NCBI GenBank assembly: GCA_027047855.1
Contig: JALTTZ010000005.1
Coordinates: 1 to 38,951 of the forward strand
Direction of reading: 5' to 3'
DNA length: 38,951 bases
DNA from: Nitrososphaeria archaeon
Lineage (GTDB): Archaea; Thermoproteota; Nitrososphaeria; Geothermarchaeales; JDFR-13
The notes beneath the pieces were generated by a model. The model saw only the letters and a program-made list of their open reading frames with translations, had not been told where the DNA came from and searched no databases. Position numbers and translations under genes: made by a program. This document shows, piece after piece, positions 9,137 to 17,315 of the stretch (position 1 is its first letter; each line of letters begins with the position of its first letter).

Positions 9137-10426
9137 TCAAACCTCCACCCCCTTCCTAATAGACAACTCCTCAAAAAATGCATCAATCCGATTTCGTAGT
9201 TGTGCCTCGGCATAGTATCTCGGATCTACATGATCCGAGTCGATCAGTAGGGCAGGAATATCCTTCTCCTTAACGAAATATTCCCTTAAGTCACCATGCC
9301 CCATCGAGAAGCTCCTGCAACTCTTAATAGAATGAATAACAACACCATCCGCCTTATATTCCCTAACATACTGCTCCAATAACTTTAACCTATAAATCAT
9401 ATTCCAGTTACAATATGCATGAATCATATACTCTGCTAGAGACTCGATAGGTTTCTCAGGATTTAGTTTAAAAGCCCCCACATCCACCAAGCCAGCGACT
9501 TTAGGATAAGTAGAAGCTACCGCCCTCGCATTCCACCTCTTGAACAATCCCCAGAACCTCCTAAAGAAAGGATAATTAGGTACACCTTCAAACACGATCC
9601 TGAAATCTTCACGTTCAGTGGGCCCTACACCCGCCTCATACCTCCTTCGTAGCTCATCAACAAGGAACTTATAGAACTCCACAGCTTCAGGAGTCCCTCT
9701 AAGTAAAGTAATTACGGACATGTAGTAAATGGCCTCGAAATATGCATCTATAGGTGATGGAACCAACTTACCCATATGGAGAGCCTCTCTCCAATACCTC
9801 CAAGCCTCTCTAGAATAGTATACAATCTCCTTTAGACGCTCCTCATCAAACCTTTTGCCGCTAATCTCCTCCAACTTTGGAATAACAACATCCTCCAACT
9901 GACGCGTTACATAGATGATGTCATGATTATATACATGTCCATTGAAGTCTCTATAATACGGTACATCCACAGTAATAACGGGTGTTTTAAAGATGTATTT
10001 GAGTTGTTCCCACCAATGAATATATACTTGGCACCCCGAGTAGCCTAAGAACAATATATCAGGTTTAGGAATCTTGCCAATTACGGTATCACCACCCTTA
10101 AGTAATGCTCCAATACCCATCTTAACATACCCACAGCAATCTGTTGAATATCCAAACTCCTCCGCGGCCCCGATCAACTCCGGAGCCCCACCCTTATATG
10201 AAATTTGGAGACTAGTAACTTCAGGATAAACCGGTACTATATCAAAAACCATTAACAACTCGATTGGATTAGCCATAACATAGGCATAAGCAACCTTAGC
10301 CCCATTCTTAATGGCCTCATACATATTGGCATAATATTCCTTGACAAGCCTAGCCTGGTACCTTCTAGCTTGATCAAACTCCTTGAAATCCAATTTTCCA
10401 CCAGCCGCTTGCGTGGAGGCTGTCAT
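9137..10426 (-). CDS. Benzoyl-CoA reductase/2-hydroxyacyl-CoA dehydratase-family subunit (larger, BcrB/BzdO-like)
   Basis: STDCCGYVKMGIGALLKGG, FLGYSGCQVYIHWWEQLK, SIKSCRSFSMGHGDLREYF, DSDHVDPRYYAEAQLRNRIDAFFEEL; first gene of a tight 4-gene operon. Confidence 0.85.
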   Translation of the reverse strand: MTASTQAAGGKLDFKEFDQARRYQARLVKEYYANMYEAIKNGAKVAYAYVMANPIELLMVFDIVPVYPEVTSLQISYKGGAPELIGAAEEFGYSTDCCGYVKMGIGALLKGGDTVIGKIPKPDILFLGYSGCQVYIHWWEQLKYIFKTPVITVDVPYYRDFNGHVYNHDIIYVTRQLEDVVIPKLEEISGKRFDEERLKEIVYYSREAWRYWREALHMGKLVPSPIDAYFEAIYYMSVITLLRGTPEAVEFYKFLVDELRRRYEAGVGPTEREDFRIVFEGVPNYPFFRRFWGLFKRWNARAVASTYPKVAGLVDVGAFKLNPEKPIESLAEYMIHAYCNWNMIYRLKLLEQYVREYKADGVVIHSIKSCRSFSMGHGDLREYFVKEKDIPALLIDSDHVDPRYYAEAQLRNRIDAFFEELSIRKGVEV

Positions 10427-10454
10427 TAGACCACCAATTAATATAATTTTTTGG

Positions 10455-10479
10455 CTATCTATATAAATTTTTGACTAAA
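10455..10479 (-). promoter_or_regulatory. Promoter of the BCR-like operon (TTTAGTCAAAAATTTATATAGATAG)
   Basis: TATA box TTTATATAGA about 30-40 bp upstream of the 10426 start; near-identical element at 12099-12122. Confidence 0.55.
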
Positions 10480-10539
10480 TATATAATTAGAGACAATCCC
10501 ATAAAATCGTAGATAATAATTATTCTTTTATATATATTA

Positions 10540-11598
10540 ATGATGATTGGGAATAATTTATATGGCATGGGTCGTATAATTCCCGAGAAACCAGGTATAA
10601 GAAATTTGCAATCAATAAAGAAAGGAAGCTATATATTGACTGTCCCCAAGTGGTGGGTCGAGAAACACGGTTTGGAAAAAGGCTCCAAATTACTCCTAAA
10701 TGAAGATGGGTACTCCCTCCGGATATACCCTCTAGAGAACATCAAGAAAGAAAGGAGTGTCGAGCTCGATTTCGATAAAATTGGTGACATGAAGATTTTA
10801 AGATACATGATTTTGACATATTATATGCAGGGAGTTAACAGAGTATCTATTAAGCTGGGAAAGAATGTCGATTATAAGGCAAAGCAACTAATGAGGGATA
10901 TGCGCCTAGATATGCCTGGCAGTGAAATAGTAAGGGACGACTCAGAGTATCTGATCTACCAGATACCAAGCAACGTATACCCCGAATCCCTCGATGAGAT
11001 GATGATACAACTTCATGATCTGGCTGTTACGGCTCATAAAGAATCAATAGAATCAATACTAAATGGCGACTTGAGCTTAGCCATGGATGTAGTCAATAGG
11101 GAAAGTGAAATGCTAAGAATATATCGTAAGCTAATAAGAAACATTACCCTATGCAGCATAAACCCGGCCATAGCGGAAGAAAAGGGAATAAAGAGCACAA
11201 GGGAATTATTATCATATGTATTGGCTTCAAGAGATCTAAATAGGATAGTCTATCACAGCATATACATATCACGCCATTATCTAAGTCTCGGAGACAACCA
11301 CATAGATGTTAAACTAAAGAAAATGATCAAGAACGCCTCCGACAAATCTATAGAGATGCAGAAATTAGCGGTAGAGTCGTTTATAAATAAGGATCTTGAG
11401 AGAGTATTCAAGGTAACAACTATAATGCCTAAAATCAGGGAGATAGAGGACGAATTAGATAGATTGGTAATAAAGACTGTAAGTGATGTAGATAAGGCAT
11501 ATAAACTTATGATGATAGGCCGAGAAATAAGAAGAATAGCTGGATTCAGCGTGGCAATAGCAGATGCAGCTGCCAACAGAATTCTATATATAGAGTAA
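10540..11598 (+). CDS. AbrB-like DNA-binding domain plus PhoU domain protein (archaeal PhoU-type regulator)
   Basis: N-terminal SYILTVPKWWVEKHGLEKGSKLLL (SpoVT/AbrB swapped-hairpin text) followed by PhoU-like helical repeats (HDLAVTAHKESIESILNGDLSLAMDVVNRESEMLRIYRKL). Confidence 0.75.
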   Translation: MMIGNNLYGMGRIIPEKPGIRNLQSIKKGSYILTVPKWWVEKHGLEKGSKLLLNEDGYSLRIYPLENIKKERSVELDFDKIGDMKILRYMILTYYMQGVNRVSIKLGKNVDYKAKQLMRDMRLDMPGSEIVRDDSEYLIYQIPSNVYPESLDEMMIQLHDLAVTAHKESIESILNGDLSLAMDVVNRESEMLRIYRKLIRNITLCSINPAIAEEKGIKSTRELLSYVLASRDLNRIVYHSIYISRHYLSLGDNHIDVKLKKMIKNASDKSIEMQKLAVESFINKDLERVFKVTTIMPKIREIEDELDRLVIKTVSDVDKAYKLMMIGREIRRIAGFSVAIADAAANRILYIE

Positions 11599-11608
11599 GA
11601 ATATGCTA

Positions 11609-11896
11609 TCAACCCCCAGCAACGGGAGGAATAAAATATATCCTGTCGCCCTCTCTCAATGTATAGTCGAGATCTCTAACCTGTTTATTATTCACCATAA
11701 TAACCACATCTAGATCAAGATTTCCACCCGCATCGGCATAATTCTCTCTGAACTCCGGATACTTACTAATCATCAGATCCACAAGATCCATAAGTTTACT
11801 ACCCTCAGCCAAATCAATCTCCATATAGTCTTTAAAGATAGGGAAAGCTTTTACGAATATCTTTATACCTCGTCCACCTCCACTACTTCTTAACAT
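11609..11896 (-). CDS. MoaD/ThiS-family ubiquitin-like sulfur carrier protein
   Basis: IKIFVKAFPIFKDYMEIDLAEGSKLMDLVDLMISKYPEF...VMVNNKQVRDLDYTLREGDRIYFIPPVAGG, with C-terminal di-glycine. Likely start MLRSSGGGRGIKIF at 11896. Confidence 0.8.
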   Translation of the reverse strand: MLRSSGGGRGIKIFVKAFPIFKDYMEIDLAEGSKLMDLVDLMISKYPEFRENYADAGGNLDLDVVIMVNNKQVRDLDYTLREGDRIYFIPPVAGG

Positions 11897-12089
11897 AGAC
11901 GACGAAACATTCATTACATATCTTAACTGCACATGATGCACATTCTTCTTTAAACTCGCTAGGGTCAGGTCTCTCAAACTTAACTTGATAACCTAACGAC
12001 TCGTATAGTTCTCTAATTTCCTCCATACGCTCGGGGGAGACCGTAAACATACGTTTCCAGTCAGTTTTTTCACCGACCCTAGTCTCCAT
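11883..12089 (-). CDS. Small (68 aa) Cys-rich protein, function unknown, translationally overlapped with the MoaD-like gene
   Basis: Ends EECASCAVKICNECFVVYVKK (CxxC...CxxC); 14-bp overlap with the downstream ORF; has its own TATA box at about 12103-12113. Confidence 0.7.
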   Translation of the reverse strand: METRVGEKTDWKRMFTVSPERMEEIRELYESLGYQVKFERPDPSEFKEECASCAVKICNECFVVYVKK

Positions 12090-12098
12090 ATCTATCCA

Positions 12099-12122
12099 CT
12101 ATCTATATAAATTGAGTCTAAG
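12099..12122 (-). promoter_or_regulatory. Promoter of the Cys-rich/MoaD-like pair (CTTAGACTCAATTTATATAGATAG)
   Basis: Shares TTTATATAGATAG and the upstream TTAG-C element with the BCR-like operon promoter. Confidence 0.5.
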
Positions 12123-12210
12123 ATATATAAATTCTTTCCAAATATTATAACTTATAAAGACCCAAAATTTGTATATTTAGGCACTTAATCCATATATTTA
12201 AGGTGATTAG

Positions 12211-13080
12211 ATGAGATCAAAGCTTCTCTCACTAGATGAAGTCTTCGAAGAATTCCTAACGGATGGAATGGATGTAGCCTTAGGCGGGGCATTAACATAT
12301 AATACACCTTCGGTGATAGCCAGGGAAATTATAAATAGAGACATAGGCGGACTAACTCTATATTCATTCATGGGCACATACCCAGTAGATTTATTAGCAG
12401 GCGCAGGTAAGTTAAGCAAAGTAATGGCTCCATTCATTACATTCGCTGAGATGGGGTTAGCCCCTTCATTTCGAAGGAAAGTAGAAGAGGGCTCATTAGA
12501 AGTGGTTGAAATAGATGAAGTCTTCTGGGGCTTCGGATTGAAAGCGGGTGCAGCATCATTACCATTCATCCCGCTAGCACATGGCTATGATAATGATCTA
12601 CCGAGGGTAAATCCACTATACAAAAAGGTTACCAGTCCATACGATGGAAAAACATATATCACAATCCCACCCATAAAGCCGAGCCTGTCAATAATTCATG
12701 TTCAGTATGCAGATGAATATGGAAATGGGATACATTTAGGGAATGTCGCTACCGATATGATGCTTGCAAAGGCATCCCATAAAGTCATCTTGACATGTGA
12801 CAAACTCATAAGTCATGAGGAAATCCGGAAGAGGAATAAAGAAGTTAGCATACCAGGTTTTCTTGTAGAGGGAGTTATAGAAATAGATTTTGCATGCCAC
12901 CCTCTAGGAAGTGATGGACTATACGTGAGAGATGAAGAACACTTAAGAATGTATGCGAAGATGGCCAGGAGTGAAGATGGATTTAACGAATACTTAAAGA
13001 ACTATGTCCTCGGAAAGACGCATCGAGAGTATCTTGATAAAATTGGTCGAGAGAAGTTAGATAACCTCAGAATCGGGTGA
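12211..13080 (+). CDS. CoA-transferase/hydrolase family I alpha subunit (GctA/IpdA-like)
   Basis: DGMDVALGGALTYNTPSVIAREII, FAEMGLAPSFRR, HVQYADEYGNGIHLGNVATDMMLAKASHKVILTCDKLI, HPLGSDGLYVRDEEHLRMYA. Confidence 0.85.
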   Translation: MRSKLLSLDEVFEEFLTDGMDVALGGALTYNTPSVIAREIINRDIGGLTLYSFMGTYPVDLLAGAGKLSKVMAPFITFAEMGLAPSFRRKVEEGSLEVVEIDEVFWGFGLKAGAASLPFIPLAHGYDNDLPRVNPLYKKVTSPYDGKTYITIPPIKPSLSIIHVQYADEYGNGIHLGNVATDMMLAKASHKVILTCDKLISHEEIRKRNKEVSIPGFLVEGVIEIDFACHPLGSDGLYVRDEEHLRMYAKMARSEDGFNEYLKNYVLGKTHREYLDKIGREKLDNLRIG

Positions 13081-13085
13081 TTAGT

Positions 13086-13832
13086 ATGGAAAGAGAGTAT
13101 TCAACATCGGAATTAATGGCATGTGTATTTAGTAGGGAGATAAAGGATGGTTGGCTTACAATAGTTGGAAATGCTTCATGGGTGCCTTTAGCGTCCCTTA
13201 TGTTGGCTAAAGAACTATATGCACCTAACATAACTATACTGAGCCTAGGTTATGCAGTCAATCCAGTAGGAAAAATACCATGGGACATGGGCGACTATAT
13301 GATTTATAAAGATATATGCGATGCCTTCATAACATTTGAAGACGTATTCGACTTGGAGGAGAGTGGGAAGATTGACCTCTTCTTCGCCGGGGGCATGCAG
13401 ATAGACCCTTATGGAGGGCTCAATCTTGTCTGTATAGGGGACTGGAAAAAACCAAAGGTTAGGGGCCCAGGAACCATTGGATTGGGATATCTACCTAGGG
13501 CGAAAAACGTATATTTGTGGACCCACTCACACAACAGACGTGTATTCGTTGAGAAACTCGATTTCTACTCATACAGAGGCCATAAAGGACTAAAGCCTTT
13601 CAACGGCCCTCAACTCGTAGTGACCAATCTATGCGTTATGGATTTCAATGAAGAGGGGCGTATGAGACTAAAGAGTGTACATCCAGGAGTCACTGTAGAA
13701 CAAATAATCGAGAATACGGGCTTTGAAATAGATATACCCCCTGACGTTCCAGAGACCCAGCCACCAACTCCTGGAGAGTTAAGGATACTGAGAGCCAACG
13801 ATAAATTAGGGATACTCAGGAAACTAGGGTGA
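13086..13832 (+). CDS. CoA-transferase/hydrolase family I beta subunit (GctB/IpdB-like), apparently lacking the CoA-transferase Glu
   Basis: FAGGMQIDPYGGLNLVCIGDW, RGPGTIGLGYLPRAKNVYLW, GPQLVVTNLCVMDF, HPGVTVEQIIENTGFEIDIP. GTG at 13077 or ATG at 13086. Confidence 0.85.
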   Translation: MEREYSTSELMACVFSREIKDGWLTIVGNASWVPLASLMLAKELYAPNITILSLGYAVNPVGKIPWDMGDYMIYKDICDAFITFEDVFDLEESGKIDLFFAGGMQIDPYGGLNLVCIGDWKKPKVRGPGTIGLGYLPRAKNVYLWTHSHNRRVFVEKLDFYSYRGHKGLKPFNGPQLVVTNLCVMDFNEEGRMRLKSVHPGVTVEQIIENTGFEIDIPPDVPETQPPTPGELRILRANDKLGILRKLG

Positions 13833-13841
13833 GTACAGGGG

Positions 13842-14624
13842 ATGCCGGGCAAAGTATTGTATGAAGTCAAAGATCAAGTTGCGTATATTACGTTAAGTAA
13901 TCCGGGTAAATATAATGCATTGGACATAGAGATGAGGAGACAATTAATCGAGATGCTTGATAAAGCCGAGAAAGATAACGATGTGAGAGTCATAGTTATC
14001 AGAGGAGAAGGGGAAAACTTCTCTGCGGGCGCCGACCTTAACTACTTCCTCAACATATCGATTGAGGAACTCGACCAATTCATCAAACAATATGGAACAA
14101 CAACCATAGGCCTCAAAATCAGAGATATTCCAAAACCAGTAATAGCACTAGTTAAAGGATATTGTATAGGGGGAGGCTTCGAATTAGTACAATACTGCGA
14201 TATAGTAATAGCCTCAGAAAAAGCCGTATTTGGTCAGCCCGAACTAAAAGTAGGGCTCATACCGGGGGGCGGCGGCACACAAAACCTACCCAGATTAATC
14301 GGTGACAAGAAAGCTAGGGAGATGATATATACTGGAAGCTTCGTCTCCGCCGAGGAAATGGCGAGAGCCGGGTTGGTCAACCACGTCGTCAAGGAAGAGG
14401 AACTATATGAAAAGTTGAATCAGATAGTGAAAAAGATTCTTTCTAAAAGCCCCATACACATCGCAATTGCGAAACAAGCAATAAACTATACCCTTGAGGC
14501 ACCCATCTCAACAGGACTTAGGGTGGAGACCGAACTTTTCAAACAAATTTTCGAGACAGAGGACACCCGAGAAGGCATAAAGGCGTTCCTTGAAAAAAGA
14601 AAACCTAAATGGAAAGGTAAATAG
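13842..14624 (+). CDS. Enoyl-CoA hydratase/isomerase (crotonase) family protein
   Basis: NPGKYNALDIEMRRQL, GEGENFSAGADLNYF, VKGYCIGGGFELVQYCDIVIASEKAVFGQPELKVGLIPGGGGTQNLPRLIG. Confidence 0.93.
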   Translation: MPGKVLYEVKDQVAYITLSNPGKYNALDIEMRRQLIEMLDKAEKDNDVRVIVIRGEGENFSAGADLNYFLNISIEELDQFIKQYGTTTIGLKIRDIPKPVIALVKGYCIGGGFELVQYCDIVIASEKAVFGQPELKVGLIPGGGGTQNLPRLIGDKKAREMIYTGSFVSAEEMARAGLVNHVVKEEELYEKLNQIVKKILSKSPIHIAIAKQAINYTLEAPISTGLRVETELFKQIFETEDTREGIKAFLEKRKPKWKGK

Positions 14625-14626
14625 TA

Positions 14627-15547
14627 ATGAACTATGAAAAACTAAAAAGCCGTATCCAAAATCAAGTATTAATCTATATTTTTCTCGCATATAGTTTAGG
14701 ATTTTTAGTAGACCTGATTTTTTACATATCAGGGCTCAGTTTTAAGGGTACTACCCCCCAAGAATACGTAACCATTACTTTGGCATGGGGATTCCTCCGA
14801 ATGTATACACCATTAACAGCCACATATCTGTCGCTGAGAAAAGAAGAAATAAAGTTTATAGGGTGGTTGAAATCTAGGACGCAAATAAACCTAAGGAACA
14901 TAACGGCATTCATTCTAAGTCCGTCTCTAGTACTATTATCTCTAGGGATCTACCTAATTATATACAGCTTCTTCGGAGTTATTCCATCAGAACTACCACT
15001 CCCAATAACCAGTGAACTCAAAGATCTTCCTCAGAGTGTTATTATTATGATTATTCTTGTAAATGGTTATATAGCGAGCATTACGATAAACGCATTTTAC
15101 GCCTTTGGAGAGGAGGTGGGCTGGAGAGGATTCCTCCAAGAAAAATTGGCAGAGAGATTCGACAACTTAGTGGCTCTGATACTAACGGGAATCATATGGG
15201 GTGGATGGCATTTTCCAGCCATGTTTATTTTGAGATATAATAATTTTGATATAAGTAGAATGGGGACCGTACAAATGGTATACAGCTTATTAGTGTATAC
15301 ACTATTTACAACAGTCGTTAGTATATTGATAGGATATATTTACTGGACCAATAGAAACATATTAATTGCATCGGGAATACATGGAGCGTTAAATGCATAC
15401 TGGGGGCTAACTAAAATCATCGCCCTAGAAGACCAAGTAGTATATACCGATACATCATCATTAATTGCATTACTAATAGTAGCTTGCATTACATATATCA
15501 TATACAAATGGGGAATAAAAAGAGATAGGGAGGGATCATTTATTTAA
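14627..15547 (+). CDS. CPBP-family intramembrane glutamic endopeptidase-like membrane protein
   Basis: GEEVGWRGFLQEKLAERF, GGWHFPAMF, ASGIHGALNAYWG motifs; multi-TM. Confidence 0.85.
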   Translation: MNYEKLKSRIQNQVLIYIFLAYSLGFLVDLIFYISGLSFKGTTPQEYVTITLAWGFLRMYTPLTATYLSLRKEEIKFIGWLKSRTQINLRNITAFILSPSLVLLSLGIYLIIYSFFGVIPSELPLPITSELKDLPQSVIIMIILVNGYIASITINAFYAFGEEVGWRGFLQEKLAERFDNLVALILTGIIWGGWHFPAMFILRYNNFDISRMGTVQMVYSLLVYTLFTTVVSILIGYIYWTNRNILIASGIHGALNAYWGLTKIIALEDQVVYTDTSSLIALLIVACITYIIYKWGIKRDREGSFI

Positions 15548-17314
15548 AGCGCCTCTAGCGAGCTTTACAGCTATAATGACAGCACAAATACCCATACCTA
15601 CATACCCCAATGTAGATAATGTATAGGGCAGCAAGGGATTATGTAATACAATTACCGAATAACTACTGAAGCTCCACAAGCCGGCTGACGCGATTAAGGA
15701 GAAGACCACAGCGATGACGATAACGATGGGCATACCATCTAAAGTATTGAAGAATCCTTTTTCAACACCACCGTCTTTATACATCATCGGTGCGCTCAAC
15801 TTGATAAATGCTTTATCAATCCATCTAACCAAGAAAGCTAGACGTGTATATATAGGGGCAACTATCCTATCAACATTTACTGATATATAATAGAAAAATT
15901 TAGCAAATCCGAAGAACGCTCTCGCAACATACATCATAACTCCGCCATCGGCAACCTCAACGGGGGGTATATATAACTGTCTAAGTATAATACCTGCGGT
16001 AAAAATAGCGCCCACAAATATAAGCCCTCCACTAAAGAGAAGGAAGGGTGCAAGGGCCGACTTGGCGGCGAAAACACTCTGCCAAGGCTCACGGAGTATC
16101 CATCGATGGAAGATCTCAACATTACCCATTAAGGCGAATAACACGGAGTGGAATACCGTCCCTACTAACAGGAACCAGAAACCAAGGCGCCCGTATGTAT
16201 CGAAAATATCGTCAACAGGCCTAACCGAAAGTCCTGGGGTAATAAGATACATAAGGCCTAAAGCCCCCATACCAAACGCCATCGCGCATATATGGCCGTG
16301 GGAGGGGGTAACCCAGGTACCATGCTCGAACCAGTTTGTCCATGGCCAAGTTTGACTAAGGCCAAATAGCGCTACACCCACAAAACCGAATGACATTATT
16401 CCAGTTATGTGGTAGTATGCTGGCCTATTCTCGACTTCAAGTTCTCTAGCTATTCTATATGACTCTACTATCATTAGGGTAAGTGGGATAACCTCCATAA
16501 CGCTGATTAACCCACCTAGGATTATCCAGAAGGTCGGCGTACCTATCCAAAAATAGTGATGCCCTTGGCCGATTATGCCAGAAGTAGCTGCCAAGATAAC
16601 GTCGTAAAAGACATACTTCTCAACTATAGGTCGAATTCTTTCATCTGGAATCATTAGCATGAGAGCAATACCCACGGCACCAACATAGGCAACCTCCAAT
16701 GCACCTTCGACCCAATAATGAACCGTCCACCATCTGAAGTATTCGCTGAGTGGCACATCAGCAATAAATATGTTCCCGGGGATATATAGGAAGAAGACCA
16801 CGGCTGCACCCATAACCAAAGCCCATATAGGTATGTTCCACTTACTAGGAGGTGGTAGCGTCTTAAGTATTGCAACCGCAAAGATGATGAAACCTAGGAA
16901 GAGAAGTATATCTAGTAACCGCCCCATCTCAACAAACTCTCTTCCTTCAACCAAGAGGGGCTGATCAAAAATCCATATGTTTGTCCCATATTGGAATAAC
17001 GGGAATGTTAGATAAGCCCCAATAACTACTACAAGTAGGAGATATGGCACTAATTTTATCCAGCTTGGGAAGTCCCTCCCACTCAATATAGGAACAAGGT
17101 AGATGACTACTGCAAAAGTAGCTGCGAATAGCCAGAATAAATAGGTATCGAGGTGATAGGCACGGATAACTTGGAAGTTAATTATCCCCGATAACATGTA
17201 TGGATTCAGTATGTAGAATGCCATTAATGCCCCAGCGATCAACTGTACAATAAACAGAATCACGGCTACAGCGACCAATGGTTTAGCCGCCTTTTGACCT
17301 TCATAATCCACCAT
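15536..17314 (-). CDS. norB: Nitric oxide reductase catalytic subunit (NorB-like heme-copper oxidoreductase) with about 140-aa C-terminal extension
   Basis: VHYWVEGALEVAYVGA, SGIIGQGHHYFWIGTPTFWIILGG, WFEHGTWVTPSHGHICAMAFGMGALGL. ATG at 17314 (track start 17323 is GTG). Confidence 0.88.
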   Translation of the reverse strand: MVDYEGQKAAKPLVAVAVILFIVQLIAGALMAFYILNPYMLSGIINFQVIRAYHLDTYLFWLFAATFAVVIYLVPILSGRDFPSWIKLVPYLLLVVVIGAYLTFPLFQYGTNIWIFDQPLLVEGREFVEMGRLLDILLFLGFIIFAVAILKTLPPPSKWNIPIWALVMGAAVVFFLYIPGNIFIADVPLSEYFRWWTVHYWVEGALEVAYVGAVGIALMLMIPDERIRPIVEKYVFYDVILAATSGIIGQGHHYFWIGTPTFWIILGGLISVMEVIPLTLMIVESYRIARELEVENRPAYYHITGIMSFGFVGVALFGLSQTWPWTNWFEHGTWVTPSHGHICAMAFGMGALGLMYLITPGLSVRPVDDIFDTYGRLGFWFLLVGTVFHSVLFALMGNVEIFHRWILREPWQSVFAAKSALAPFLLFSGGLIFVGAIFTAGIILRQLYIPPVEVADGGVMMYVARAFFGFAKFFYYISVNVDRIVAPIYTRLAFLVRWIDKAFIKLSAPMMYKDGGVEKGFFNTLDGMPIVIVIAVVFSLIASAGLWSFSSYSVIVLHNPLLPYTLSTLGYVGMGICAVIIAVKLARGALNK

Positions 17315-17315
17315 G

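Noticed and set aside
11277-11612. 111-aa minus-strand ORF antisense to the AbrB-PhoU gene
   Set aside because: Hydrophobic antisense artefact; no independent promoter or motif seen.
12207-12569. 120-aa minus-strand ORF antisense to the GctA-like gene
   Set aside because: Fully contained within a well-supported CDS on the other strand.
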